Of a stretch of DNA of 64,000 nucleotides, positions 1 to 53,595 are shown in pieces. Numbering within the stretch: the first letter of the stretch is position 1; each line of letters starts with the position of its first letter. The position numbers and the translations under genes were made by a program. This stretch comes from Eopsaltria australis (Eukaryota; Chordata; Aves; Passeriformes; Petroicidae), in the NCBI GenBank assembly GCA_034509425.1, contig JAVTVJ010000121.1, forward strand, positions 744,001-808,000, read 5' to 3'. The notes beneath the pieces were generated by a model. The model made no database searches, was not told where the DNA came from, and was given only the letters and a program-made list of their open reading frames with translations.

Positions 1-1046
1 AGAGAATTTCAGATACTAACTTCTATTTCATGCTAAGAAACTACAGTTAAACTAAGTTCTTACTAGTTACAGCATACGGGCAGTTGTTCTGCATGCAGCA
101 AGGCATGGAGCCTCTTCTGACACTGAACATTTATCATATTACAGACTTGATTAAAAATGGCTCACAGTTGACACATAAAATTATCTGGAACCATTTTACA
201 TGACTTATGTCACCTTCTGTTCAATATTCCACAAGCCTAGGTGTCCCGTTCTTTTACTTGTATTTAATTCTTAAACTACCACAATTGTATTGTGTAGCTG
301 AACTCTCTATCACTTCTCAGATTAAGATACAGACATTTGAATGAAGGCCAATGATGTTTGACTAGGAACACAAAAAAATGAGGTGAAGATATAATTGTGT
401 GCAATTTACATGTCAGCTCAAAATGCATAGCAGACTCGGCAGGTAGAAGGTAAAGCAAGGATCTAAACTCAAAGGCTGTTATTATATATGTAAAATATCT
501 TCCAAGGATGTAAAATTTGACTGAACTTGTGCAGACTCATTGTTATCTGGCTGTCCAGATGCTATTTACAGTCTTCCATGCTACACGTTATAAATATACC
601 TGGCACTGCCACTTCAAACTAGAGTTTGGAAACAAGACTCATAAACTTCAGATTTTAAGGCTGTACCAATTTATTGCAGCCATCCAGCCTGATCATGATG
701 ACAGTAAAGATTTCTACATAGATTAAAATCTATTCTGAGAACTTTCCATATTCTGAGTTTCAAAAACTATTCTGTGCTTGATCAGTGATTGCAAACTTTT
801 CTGCTGCCAGTCTTACTTTCAGGTTCACAACTTTTTAACCTTTGAGAATTGCTACTTTTTCAGTTAGATGGTTTGCAGCCTCATCAGTGCATGAAGTCAC
901 AAACCCTGTGTTAGATTAAATGTTACCAAGTGCTGCAAAAGTATTTGTGATCAGACAGTAAATCTACTTTCCCTCTAACCTAAGCTTTCCCTTGTTTAGG
1001 GACCTAAGTTTCATAACGTTCTACTGGATTCCTACTGATTACTAAC
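1..1046 (-). other. NEDD4: NEDD4 intron 18, partial
   Basis: AT-rich sequence after the exon 18 donor. No HECT coding sequence was found on the minus strand and no other feature is visible. The window ends inside the intron. Confidence 0.7.
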
Positions 1047-41239
<40,193 letters not shown>

Positions 41240-41341
41240 GGCCGCGCGGCGCGCGCCCCCCGCCGCCGTGTTTACCACCGCCCCGCCCCGGGCCCCGCCC
41301 CGCGCCCGCCTCAGGCTCCGCCCCTCTCCTCTCCCCCTCGT

Positions 41342-41350
41342 CCGATTGGC
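41342..41350 (-). promoter_or_regulatory. CCAAT box (proximal), GCCAATCGG
   Basis: GCCAATCGG on the minus strand, about 103 bp upstream of the NEDD4 ATG. It fits the NF-Y core CCAAT with good flanks. It is one of two identical copies whose starts are 53 bp apart. Confidence 0.65.
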
Positions 41351-41394
41351 GCGAGGTGCCTCGGCCCCGCCCACCCGGGTGTCGGCCGCGCCTT

Positions 41395-41403
41395 CCGATT
41401 GGC
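41395..41403 (-). promoter_or_regulatory. CCAAT box (distal), GCCAATCGG
   Basis: Second GCCAATCGG on the minus strand, about 156 bp upstream of the NEDD4 ATG, in the same orientation as the proximal copy. Confidence 0.65.
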
Positions 41404-41617
41404 TCCCGCTCCGCGCCCCGCCTGGAGACACGCGCCGCGCGGGCAGCCTGAGGGGGCGCGCGGCCGCCGCCCTCAGCCCCAGCGCCCCTCAGGGCGCCGC
41501 GGGAAGCGCGCGGCTCCGCCCTGCCCTCCTCGGCAGCCCTACCCACGGCCTCGGCGGGATGATGGCGCCTTTCTAAAATTTTTCCCGGTGGTTTACTCTG
41601 TCGAGGCCTTTCTTTAC

Positions 41618-41857
41618 AGAATCACAGAATCGATTATGTTGAGAAAGACCCCTGAGATCACCGGGTACAACCTACGACCGTACGCTATCGTGTCAACTAG
41701 ACCATGGCACCAAGTGTCCAATCTTCTTAAACACCTCCAGAGACGGTGACTCTATCACCTCCCTGGGCAGCCAATATCCAATCACCCTTTGTGTGAAGAA
41801 ATTCTTCAGCATGTCCAACCTAAACCTCTCCTGCTGCAGCTGAAGATTATTCTTGCA
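41618..41857 (-). mobile_element. CR1-type LINE 3' fragment
   Basis: Starts AGAATCACAGAATCG, the reverse of the CR1 3' tail. It continues through CTCCCTGGGCAGCCAATATC and TCCAACCTAAACCTCTCCTG, all typical of avian CR1 read in antisense. CR1 sense is therefore the minus strand. It is about 240 bp and diverged, with no intact ORF. It lies within 60 bp of the CpG-island edge. Confidence 0.85.
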
Positions 41858-44800
41858 CCTCTGAGAGCCAGGCCCAAGCTATGGAGCTGTTGCCCAACTC
41901 CTCATACTCAGGGAATCTGAAATTGCAAAAATTTGGGGAAAACCGAGATGAAAAAAGGACTTTGCCTGCCAGGATGAGGCAGTGCTGCCTTCCAGGGTGC
42001 TCTGAGGAGGAAGGAAGTCCCAGCTGTGTGAGGAGCTGATGTGACATAACACCCAAGTGGAGAGAATGCCAGAGGACAGAAAAAAAATAACTGTAAGAGC
42101 CGTGTCTGAAATCAAAACAATGTTGTCAAGACTTCTCGAGAAAAAATCTGCTTGCCCCCCACACCCCGTTCAAGCCTGTGAATCAGTCCCTCGGGAAACC
42201 CTCCCTGCCCACGCGCCTTTCCAGCAGGCAGAGGACAACAGCAAGAGCTGTGCTTAAAAAGCTGTAAATAGAGTGGTTTAGTCTGAGCTTTGTAGCCATA
42301 AGCCTTTCTACAAGCCTAAGCCAAATTCCTCCAGGCACTGCACAGTCCGGGAGTGCAAAGAACAGACCTCCCTCTTAGGATGAACATGTTGAAAATCACG
42401 GGTCACTAACAACAAACAAATGTTAGCGGCACCTGTACTGGCAAGGAACCAGGGTCTTTCATCACCTTTCAACTCGTCCAGCCTGGCCCCTCATGCCCTG
42501 GGTGACCTACTTCTGCCATCAGCATCTGATGAGAAACTCTTCCCTTTCCAAAACAAACAAAGACCCAGGCTCAGCTCTTTGGACTGTGCCCCAAGCAGAC
42601 CACAGGTAACACCTAGGTAACACCTCTTCAGAAAGACTGAGGCAAACCTGTGCCCTTTATCACACACACTCACCTTCTCCTTCCAGGGCTATCCAGATGC
42701 TCCAAGGAAAGGCAATCTCAATATCAACATCAGTTTGTGCATGTCCCAAAATCAGCGTTGGTATTACCTATGAAAATTCAGGTGAGTGTCTGATAAACAA
42801 AGTGGCATTTGGACAAGTGACTTCATATGAATTGGTAAATTTATCTGGGGAAACAATGTCTGTTATAAGACCAACCAAGAAAGTTTAGGAAAAAAAGACC
42901 CAGAAAAGTTTTTGGGTATTTCAAAATAAACGCTTCTCTTCTGTCTCTAAATTGACCCTCTGGACATCCAAAGTTTCCAATTCCTTCGGCTTGGCTTTGC
43001 CTACATCAGTCTTCCAGCACAAGTTTAGAGGTTTGTCCAAATTTAAATTTCTGGGTGACAACCAAGGAAGGAAAATCTGCCTAAGTTACAACAGGCATGA
43101 TTTCCAGGTCCAGTTTTTTCTGGGATTGAGCATAATGACGATTAGTAAATTGTTGTTACAGCTTGCTAGAAAAAGCATGTGAGTTTGTGGCTGTCAAACA
43201 TGAACACTGGGTTTTGCAGTGCTGTCTCATACTCTACTAGAGTTTACAAACCATGTCAGAGCCCCAGAAACTCACAGCTGAGGTTTTTGTTAGTTTTTTT
43301 TCAGAATTGTATTGGTTAGTGTAATAAAAGATATTTTATTTCTCCCTATAAATATCTTACTACACATTACTGTGTGGTAGTAGCCAGTACTACTAGCCAG
43401 AGCTCTGGCTTTCTGCAGTGTTAGTCTCAGCTTTTCTATACAGTAAAGGCTATAAGAAGCATCCTAAAGTCCTGTTTAATAAAGGTTTTCATTGTATTAG
43501 CACATTACTTATTGGACTTTTCTGTAAGACATCAAAACTCAAACATTAAATTTTAAGCAGTGTTTCATTTCAATACCGTTGAAATTTAAAATAATGCCCT
43601 TTTGAAATTTGCAACAGGACATTAATATAGTAATTTTGTTATATTACAGTTTTTAAGTAGCAGACTAACACAGCACTGACTCATTTTTTGTGTGGGAAGA
43701 CCACTGATTGTCCAGGATAGGAGTTAGAACACAGTCACTGCCCAAATCCATAAGCAGATGACCTGCTATGAACGGATATGAAACACAGATCTGAAACACA
43801 GAACTTGTGTTTCTGGCTTTGTTACCCAGAGGCATCCATATATTAAAGTAAGGCCAATGTGCATTTTCACTGGGATCAATAGTTATCTCCAATATTTCAG
43901 GAAGATATCTATCACTTCACCCAAATTATTCTTTTACTTAAAAATGTGGGAACATAAACCACGATATGTTTGTTAACAAACATTCAGTTCTTATGTTAGA
44001 TATCTCTCTCCAGCATTTAATATTTTATGGTCTTATGCTGTTACAAACTATTAGTGGAAGAGAGCTCTTCTGAGAGCAAATAATTGATTTTCAGTTGCAG
44101 AGAATAACCTGAATTTGGATCATCTGAGTGCAATGGAACACTTTGCATATCCACACCATTAAAAGTCTGTTAATATTTTATATCATTACTCCATCCCAAT
44201 AGTAAGTTCTTATCTGGTAACAAATTTGACTTCTCCTGCCATCTAAATTAACCTTCAGTCCCATGAAAGATCAAAAATGTACAAAGTTTAAAAGAAAATT
44301 CCATCTCTAAGCTGATGGCATTCATCCTGATAGGCCAAATCTGTGTTTTGATGTTTATATACATATATGATTTATGGTTTGTGTCTTTCTTTATCATAAA
44401 TGCCTAGGCCAAAGAGAATCTGTACACCCTAATACTGACCTACTTCGAAAAAAAACCTAACAAAGCAGTGTCTGCTTTTAAAGGAGGAAATAATGTGGCT
44501 AAAGGAGATTTGCTTCAGAATTCCTAAGGATCATCACAATAGTCTTTCATTTAAGAATATATGTTAACTATAGTGATGGTTTAATGATAAAAGCTAGGAC
44601 ACCAAGCAACACCTAAGTACGTTTTACTTATTGAACATAGGATACACTTTTGCTACAGAGGATTTTAAATCAAACTGGATACATTATCTTTGCTGGTCTT
44701 CCTTTAAACCAAAGGAATAGAAGTCATTTTAACTGCAATAAAACAAACAACAACAAAAAAAAAACAACCCAGGTGCAAATGGCAGAAACAGATTTTTTTC

Positions 44801-47800
44801 CTATTGTCTTTTGTTCTACTGAGTCATACAATAGAAAATGTTATGAACTACTCACTATGTCACAGTGACAGGTAAATGGAAAACTGTGTACAACAGGGAA
44901 TTCATAGAAAAACATTATATTGGTCATGAGTCATTGCTATGACTAAGAGAAGTAAACACCTATTGGTATCCTAATAATCTCAATTTCTCTACTATCAAGG
45001 CAATGTCTCAGTAAAGAGACTAATACAGAGATGTAGTCAGGAGCCCAAGACTTAACAATCTTGTTGGCTCTACTGCTAAATACAGGCTAGATCCTGGCAG
45101 TTAATACTAGATTTCAAACACCATGACAACAAGATGCAAAACTGATACAAACATGAAGGCTTACATTTCGTAAGCAAGAACTTCAGTCTGGTAGTCACTC
45201 CAGGCTGGCAGCAGTCTCTGCATTGCATTGCAACTGGGCTGCTGTTGGCTCATTCGCATGTTTCCACCAGCGCCTTCCTGCTCCTTTTTACTCTGAGTTC
45301 TCCAAAGTCACAGGTTCTGTTTTCCTTAGCTTTTCTTCTTTCCCTTAAAAGCAACATATACTTGTTTGGATACATGAGTTTTCTGTGTTGCCTGAAGCCA
45401 AGTCACTGCCTCCTGCTGTCTCAAGCCCTGCAGCTGTACTTGCTCCTGCAGGATGACAGCAAGGTATGACCATCACCCAGGGACTGACCAAATGTGAACC
45501 AGAAATTCTATGCTCAAGTAGCTCCTTCCTAGGGCAACCTGCAGACAAAACTTAACGTTGCTCTCCAAGTGTGGGCCTGTGCTCCCCAGGCACCAACACC
45601 TGCCTTGGGCCAGCTCCCTTTCTTCCCTGTCTTCCAGGAAAGATGCTGAGCTCTCCAGCTCTCACAGGGTAGAAGAGAAATATATAAAAAAATAATTTTT
45701 CCTAATTTCTGTGACTTGTATAACAGTTTACAAGCAATTTCTTTTGGAAATATCTCTGTCTTGATGAGCAAACTTGCATAGTAAGAAGAGCAACTGTAGT
45801 GGAGGTGGAAAGTCACACTCATTTTGTGCATATGCATTTGAATGAAATGGTAAACACTTGTCTGAATCACCACCACTCAGATGTCATCTTTCTCTCCCTA
45901 TTTTCAGCTTGAGGGGGAGGAGAGCTGCCAGAACAGAAACCCGGAGGTGCTGAGCTCCAGTCAACTGCTGTCACACTGTTCCCAGATTAATTATCCACCA
46001 GTGATCCCATGCTTAACACACTAATTGCGGATATTTTTGCTAACAGTTCAACCCATCACAATGTTAAGAGAAGTAAGAACTTTCCGGGGATTACATATTT
46101 GGGCTTTTCTTCTTTAAATACCTTGAGATTATCCTTCTCCATATGTGTATGAAGTAGTATGTGCTATATGTTCTTTGCCAGTGCCTAAAACATTGCTCAG
46201 ACCAGGAGAAGCTCTGTTCTGTGGCGTGTGACTGAGCATCACTAATGCACACCCATCCTTCCATGTCTCAGTTTCACACAAGATGCTTCTTCTTATAGTG
46301 TTTCTCTCTTATTTAATTAGGAAAATGGGAATAGTAAATAATTGCCATTATTAGTTAGTTTGAATTACTTCTGAAGTATTTTTAATGTTCAAATACTTTT
46401 GAGTGCACAGATTTTCAATGTGTTATCCTTGGTCCACTGATTGGCTTCCAATGATTTTGAAAGTTTTGTCACTGGGAATTAATTACTGATAATGCCAAAC
46501 TACACTTAATAGCACACTATGCAAGAAATGTCCACATACCTTCAGGTCTGGCTGGCATAGAAAGTAATCCCACAAGAAGGTACTCCTAAAAACCAGGATG
46601 ACTCACAAGAATGCAGGGCTTTGTGCATGCTGTAAAATGATATTTATTAATGATTAGAGTATCCCTCTGCCAAAAGCAAAGGAAAATGCAATTATCCTCG
46701 TGTTATTATACAGCTACCATTTTTGATAAAAAGGTAACCTCAGATAATTCCTAAATCACTGAAGTAATTTGAAGTTGTGTGCAGCATAACAGGTTTCCAG
46801 CAATTCCTTATTAGTAAGCACTGAGATCTACTTTGCTTTTGCAGACACTGCCATTTTAGGCCCCTGTGTTAGTTTTGCGGTCCACAACTAATCCTTGTCA
46901 GAGTAGATTTTATTTATGCCATTGGTGCAAGAACCAAGAACCTCTGAGCAGGGCCTCTTGGACACAGGCACTTCATCCTTCTCATCTCTACATATGTAGC
47001 AGGAGAGATGGTTTTAATTTTTCTAAGCAATTTGAAATAGAATCAAGGAGAATTTTTCCAGTCAGAAATAATTGTTGCTTATACACAGCTTTTTAAGCAA
47101 CACATTTCAAAATGCCTCTTCTTGTCTCAGAGCAAGGAGGCATTGGGCTTGATCTCTCTGGGAAACGGTTATCATAGCCCTTGGAACAAGTGTCCTTTTG
47201 AAGTACTGATACAGAGCAGGCAAATAGAACACTCAAGGGTATTCTTGATAGGGAAAGGAGATGACCAAGTCCTTATCAGTTAATTTAAAATGTAGTGTAA
47301 GTTACAGTGCTGTGTTTTCCCATCCATACTAGAAACAAAAGGAGAATATTTGCAAAAAGAGAGCCCAATAGCTCTCTAAAGTAAGTATGTTGAGAAGTAC
47401 CGATTTGAAGCAATAGGTAGTTTGGCTACCTGAGGAAGGCTGCAGGGACAGCTTCTCTTGATTCCCACTAGCTACCTCCTCCACACAGTGCTTCGAAAAC
47501 CTGAGGCTACAGATGGACTCAGCCCCAGCAGCAGTCAGGTAATGCCCTGTTCTGTTTAGTCATCACAAAAATCCACTAACAAGAAGTTAATAAATGAACA
47601 TAAGGCTATCAACCCCTGAAGAAATAAAAATGTATTTTCAGCTTCCCATGCATCTTCTTCTTCCTACCTTCACCATATATGAAGGCTTTAAAAGCACATT
47701 TGGCTTATTTGGTATCATATACACACAACTTTAAAAATAATTCCATCAAAAAGTGGCCCCTTGTATGCACAGGTGGGCTAAAATGAAACTCACAAGCTGC

Positions 47801-49989
47801 TGAGGCTCATTTCTGTCCTTGGGCCAATTTTTCAAGTACAATTTTAACATTTGACTCAAAACTCCCCTACACAAACAGCAGTGTATGCATTGGATCAGTA
47901 GCATACTGCTAACATTACTTGAACCAGCAGCTTGAGATACACTGAAAATTTTATTCTAATAGGCATCATCTAATTAGGTAGTGTGGACAGGCAAAGTTCC
48001 AATGATACATAACTTACCATAATCCATATAAAAGCAGTTTATTTAAAAGGAAGCTGACAGCAGAGAAAAGATGAGCCACAGGGACAAAAATGGACCATTT
48101 TAATGATTTCAGAACTGAGGTATTACCAGATATAGAAAATGGGTAGGCAGGCCCAGGAAGAACAGACTCAGGAGGAGGCACGACAAAGCCATTGGAGAAT
48201 AGATATGCAAATGTTCCAACACATTTCAAGTATTTACATCACTAGTAGGATATTTCTTACATATCCAAAGCACATGGCAGAAATGTCATGACCTATCTTG
48301 AACTATAATCATTCAGTTATGTATTCTGCATTAAATCAAGGTGGTCTTTTATTTGGGGTATTTAAACACTGTAATCTACAAGAAACAGCTGTCTTTTTAG
48401 CACTAAATGCTTTCTAAATGATTTTTTTCCATGTCCTCAGTTCACTTCCAACTTAATTAATCTGGCTTTCCTGAGTTTGTATTTCACCATTTTCTCTTTT
48501 TTCAACAAGTTGGGTAGGAAGAGCAAAAGAGAGAAAAATTTGCAATTTCATCAGGTAATGTTAACTATGCACTAGGAGGTATTGGTTTGTTACAACAGCA
48601 GTAACAAAGGTACTCAGATCCTGTGAAGTAATGCTTAGAATGCCATTTGCTGGAGTGAGCAGTACCAAGAGAGGACGGTTCAGACAGTCTTACATCCCCT
48701 CAGATCCCCCAGCTGTGCAGCACAGAACGGGCCTCCAACCCAGACACACATCTTGCCCATGGAAGGCCACCTTATTTGAGCTATTAGAGGATTTTCCTAC
48801 CAGAAAACAACTCTGCTCACTACTTCAAAGGTCAAGGAGAAAGGAGCTCACATGAGAGCTGCTAGCTGCGCTTTCAGATAAAAGGCAAGGACACACAAGT
48901 GGCATCATTGCCAGCACTGAGTGGGAGCTGCCTGCAGGCTCCTCTGTTATGGCTACCTGGCCAAGGTTTCCCTGCAGCCAGAGGACAAACACAGCACAGC
49001 ACAGGGACAGCACGGCCCAGGCCTGGGTACACTCAGGTTAATTGTTAACTATTACGTGGATCCCCAGCTCAGAAACATCTTAAGGATACAGTCAGGTCAC
49101 TGCTCGTTCCTTAAGTTTGGAATAGCTTCCCAGTGTTGCTCCAATTTGTAAGCCTCACTATATACTTTTCTTCAATTTTTTCTCCTTATCCAAGCTTAAC
49201 TTGTACCTTTTTTAAGAGAGGGAGGAGAGCAGCAAGATCCAAGCATTGGTTAACACTGACTGGCTTCAGATGGAGCTTTTTTCTCTTGAGTCTAGAACAG
49301 TTTCCACAGAGCCCATTTATTCTGTGACCACCTAATAATGCAGGTCTGCTCTAGAGAAGATGGTTTATCAGTTGCAAGAGACACTGTCTGGACTGCATGA
49401 ACCACTGCCTCCTTTGACACAGCAATCATTAACCTCAGGGGTGGAATTCTGTTTACTGGAATACCAGCTGCATTCACACATACAGATTTGTATTTCTGGA
49501 GATGTAAAAATATTTCAAAGCAATTGTTTAGGACTTACCCTGAATGTCTTTATTAAGCATGTAAGCACCTAATAATTTGCCACCTACAAAGCTCATGACT
49601 TCAGTTCCAACATTTCTACCTTCTTAAATCTTTCCTGTTACAATGTGTCCATTCACAGATTTATTTGTTCTTTTGATCCTTTTTACTAACCATGAAGACA
49701 AATTCTTTTAAATTTACAGCTGAGAGGTTCCAATTAAAACCTATTACTTCAGATGAAATACCCATTTCTAAAGTATCCTTCTATTATCTCCTACATTATA
49801 TGCCACCTCATACCTTAGGAGTTTTTAATTTGCGTTTTTTATGACTGTGGAACATAGAGTGTCTGTCAATTGTTCATTGAGAACTCTTTGTAAAGCATGT
49901 TTAGAATGCAGTGAGATTTATTAATAGTATTTCCTCCAATGACATGTTAAAATTAATCTCTTTCTGATTGTCTTCCATATCTTTCTGTC
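41858..49989. other. Intergenic region between NEDD4 and RFX7
   Basis: No supportable gene. Open frames here are at most about 115 codons, overlap each other on both strands and resemble no known protein. A short direct repeat (GGTAACACCT twice) lies near 42,605-42,625. Distal enhancers for either gene are possible but cannot be seen without conservation data. Confidence 0.7.
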
Positions 49990-50138
49990 TGGGAAGGTGG
50001 TGGAGTCACCATCCCTGGATATGTTTTAAAAAACACTGGATGTGGCACCTGGTGCCATGGTTTAGGGGAGGTGTTAGGGCATGGATTGGACTTGATCTTA
50101 AAGGTCTCTTCCAACCTAGTGATTCTGTGATTCTGTGA
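49990..50138 (+). mobile_element. CR1-type LINE 3' end with 8-bp tail repeat
   Basis: Sense CR1: GAAGGTGGTGGAGTCACC, then ATCCCTGGATATGTT, GGTGCCATGGTTTAG, TTGGACTTGATCTTAAAGG, TCTTCCAACCTA and a tail with GATTCTGT repeated twice. The 8-bp tail repeat is the hallmark CR1 3' end. It is truncated at the 5' end and non-autonomous, and lies about 650 bp beyond the RFX7 3' end. Confidence 0.88.
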
Positions 50139-50780
50139 GTTGTCTTATGTCTCCCCAATAATCTTTTTTCTTTGTTGATGAGCCTAAATGATTTTGTGTC
50201 TCCATCAAATCTTGTTACCCACCAGCTCATCTCAGCACCTCTGTACTCTGGGATGTAGTGCTATCTTTTTGGCATGAAACCTGAATATTTTCCTCTTTTT
50301 TTTGTAGCCAGTTCCCGCTCTGTGGCAGCACCTTTCATTCCTGTTCACACAAACTGTGCTGGGTACACTGATGGGTTTACATGCAATTTTACAATCCAGA
50401 TACAGGACTCCATAGATCAAAGCACACATTTTCCCCTTTATGTCAGCAAGCCAAGCCACTCTAACACCATCTTGTAAGAGTGCCTCACTAATGTGGGAAA
50501 GCAAAACCAGGCAAGCACCAACACAGTGGATGGCAACACCAGCAATGGGATGTCACAACAGCAAGAGCCACAAACCCAGGCATGAAACCAACACTTGGAC
50601 TAAGACAGACTGACCTAGGCACCCCAGCAAGGAAGATTCACCTTCACGCTCAGCTTTACTGGGCTCAGCAACTGCAGCAAGGTTCAACTGGACAGCTGTC
50701 ATCTGTCATTGCACAAACTAGAAAGTTCTGTATTTTGGACCAGCCCTAAAGAACATTTTCTATATAAAGAAAAAACTCCA
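50139..50780. other. Intergenic, between the CR1 element and the RFX7 3' end
   Basis: About 640 bp with no recognised feature. It may include RFX7 downstream polyadenylation elements at its high-coordinate edge (T-rich on the minus strand). Confidence 0.6.
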
Positions 50781-50804
50781 GAAATAATTTTAATATAAAA
50801 TGTT

Positions 50805-50810
50805 TTTATT
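50805..50810 (-). terminator. RFX7: Distal polyadenylation signal AATAAA
   Basis: AATAAA on the minus strand about 4 kb past the RFX7 stop, followed by T-rich sequence. It is the last canonical signal before the CR1-bearing intergenic DNA, so it is chosen as the likely 3' end. Confidence 0.6.
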
Positions 50811-51798
50811 GTTTTTGAAAACATTTAAAAAACAATTTTTGAGCACTTTCAATAAAAAAAATAACTGAAATGCTACTGCAATATTCAACTACTGTAGTTT
50901 CAGCAGTACAACAGACAACAAAACACTGGGGAAGAGGGGAGAAACTGGATTTCCTGCACTAAATGAAAATGTGGAACAGGGATTTTTCTTTCCGTATGGT
51001 GCAGTAAATAAAGCACAGTATAGTACAAGACTATTATATGATCCTCAGATGCACTGCACAAGAAACGATTTCCTTCTTTTCAGTTCAGAAGTCAGTGCTT
51101 ATTGCAATTATTTGCAAATTATTTACTTCATGAATTCTTATCATGATAAAATGATGCAAAAATGTTTTTCAACACCAGAACAATAAAAAATAATCCAAGA
51201 AAGGAACATATTCAACAATAACTAAGCTGAATTAGTTAACATAAAAAAGTAAATAACTTGTGAATAACTATGCTCACCTGGTTAACACTGAACCAGCTTC
51301 AATACAGCAAAAGAATAAAAAAAATAAAAGTGGTTACAGGAATATATCTAGTACTGTACAAGATTAAGTCATTAACACTCATGCACGTTTTGTGATCATG
51401 TATTAACATGGTGAAGCAAACTAAACTTAATTTTTCCTGCTGCAATATTCTCATGTAAGAGAATCAAAAATAGAAATATCTCATTGAGATCAATGCACAT
51501 TGCTACATAAGACAATTTCACCTGTCACTTTTAATGACATTTTGCCTTTTAATAATGAAACACATTAAAAAGTTTTTTTTTTGTTTTGCCTTTTTTTTAA
51601 ATCTGTGGGCCGTATTTGTTGCATTTATCCTAAGGAATGTGCCTGCCACAGGTTCAACAGAATTTTAGTGCAATATATGAACCCAGAAAGTTTGCTGGAC
51701 TAACCAAGCAACCAATTTTAAAGTGTTTGCTGCAATACTGTACACAGGGTACAAATTCACTAGTTTGTACACATTAGCAAAAACTGCTATCAAAATAA

Positions 51799-51804
51799 TT
51801 TATT
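51799..51804 (-). terminator. RFX7: Alternative polyadenylation signal AATAAA
   Basis: AATAAA on the minus strand within the RFX7 3' UTR, about 1 kb before the distal signal. It would give a roughly 3-kb 3' UTR. Confidence 0.35.
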
Positions 51805-52447
51805 TCTTATGTTAGTAGGAAGCCAATAATGTAAACAAGGGGTCAGAACTGTCTCAAATTCATAGTTTTGGAGTATCTGACAAAGACAGGCTTCCATTTG
51901 TTAGGATCACAGAATTTTCCTTTGGGTATTGCATACTTTGGTGTGCAGTAGTGCTCTGTCTCAATGTATCATAAAGAACTAACTAGCACTAAGTACAGGG
52001 ACCTAACATTAATTATAACACCAACACACAAACATCTCTAAAATCATACATACCAATGTACAAAGCTGTGCCTGTGCCTTGGATTTTACTTGAAACAATT
52101 CTTATCGAATTTAATACTTTAAAAATTAAATATATATTTGCTTTAAACCCACTGATTATAGAATATTTCTGCTAATTAAGTCACATGTTAGGCCCAATGT
52201 AATGCTTGCATTTAAAGATAATTTTAAATGCACTTTTAAAAACCTTTGGTGATGGCTACATAATTTAGAATGCATCAACTTGAAACCTACTCTTGCTTTT
52301 GTGAGAAATCTTAAAAAAAGCTAGTAGTTAGGCTAAACCTTTCTTCCCCCAAGCCCCCTCAGTGCCAGTGTCCCTGCCCTGAGGTGAGGCCAGTCCGCCA
52401 TGAAACTCAGGCTGCTACAGCACCTGGGGCCAAGCTGGCACTGAAGC

Positions 52448-52482
52448 ACAGAGTCACACAATAGCTGAGTTGGAAGGGACCC
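52448..52482 (-). mobile_element. Short CR1 scrap in RFX7 3' UTR
   Basis: GAGTCACACAATAGCTGAG followed by TTGGAAGGGACC matches the antisense CR1 3' end. About 35 bp, so only weakly supported. Confidence 0.5.
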
Positions 52483-52584
52483 TCCCCCTTTCATCCAAGC
52501 AGGTTTCACCTATTCACAGTAGTGCTGGCACTTCACACAGGGTCAGGAAACAGAAACAAAAAGGTGCTGACTGTCTCTCAGACC

Positions 52585-52610
52585 CATCCTCTCACCAGGG
52601 TGAGAGGATG
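52585..52610. repeat. Perfect 12-bp inverted repeat, 2-nt loop
   Basis: CATCCTCTCACC, then AG, then GGTGAGAGGATG: a perfect stem within the RFX7 3' UTR. It would form a stable hairpin in RNA, although a 2-nt loop would probably open the inner pair. Confidence 0.9.
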
Positions 52611-53571
52611 TTCAGCACATCTCTGTCAAAAGGCCATGGGCAAGTACAGGATTCAAGCCCTGCCTTCAGCAACTTTAGTCTACAAGAAAAATGGTTCAAG
52701 TCTTACTGACAGACACCTGGTAGGACAACAAGCAGAAGGCTACCTATGCAGCTTTTAGTCTCCTCCCCATTGCCTTGGAAGAGTCACTTGGTCTTAAAGC
52801 CAACCACATTATCACAACATACTTGTGCTTCAAGGAGGGATCAGAACTCTCTAAGTTTGTTCCTGATGAAGTGGCAAAACTTCTGATGCAAGCACAGTGA
52901 AATCAGGCCCCCATAAGGTGCAATAGCTTGGCACAACTGTTTGTCCCTGCAGAAGAGGCCATAAACTGGTGATGAATTGGGGCAAGGGCAAGAGAAGCCA
53001 TGATACACCAGCACCTCCAGTACCAACGCAGCAACACAAGTTGAATCAGCACTGCCAAAAAAAGTTGATCAGTACTGGAATCTCGAGTCATCATCTTGAG
53101 TCTCAATCAAAAACTGAAGAAACATAAGACCACCAAGACATTTAAATAAAAACACTAATCACATGAAAAATCTGAGCATCTTCCCCTTAAAGAAATCTAG
53201 GGGGGTTTACTGCACTCCCCCATCATAGATTCATGACTGCTCATTCAAAGAAATGCAAAAGAAGAAAATGTTTCCTGCTCTATTTTCTGCTTTGTGTCAA
53301 GTCACAGGAAAAGTAATCCATTTTATACTAGGCTTAAGGGATGGTATTGTAGCATACTCAGTGCATCACTTCTTTTGTAAAAACCTGCCTCTGCAAGTCC
53401 TCCTCTTTCTTGCATCAAGGCCATGACTGGGTAAATACTTCTCTCTTCTGACCATTACAGAGATTCATGTACGCCATGCTGATAAAATAAAAGGTCTTTT
53501 CAGTTTGAGTGAACTAGTGAGGCAGAAGTCTAATTCTCATTTTCCAGAGGGGCAACAGTATTTTCCTTATT

Positions 53572-53595
53572 AAAAAAAAAAAAAAAAAAAAAAAA
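53572..53595. repeat. Homopolymer A24 (U24 in the RFX7 transcript)
   Basis: 24 consecutive A on the plus strand within the RFX7 3' UTR. No flanking retroposon body or target-site duplication was recognised. Confidence 0.9.

Noticed and set aside
53572..53595. A24 tract as the tail of a processed pseudogene or SINE
   Set aside because: No recognisable body upstream and no target-site duplication, so kept only as a homopolymer.
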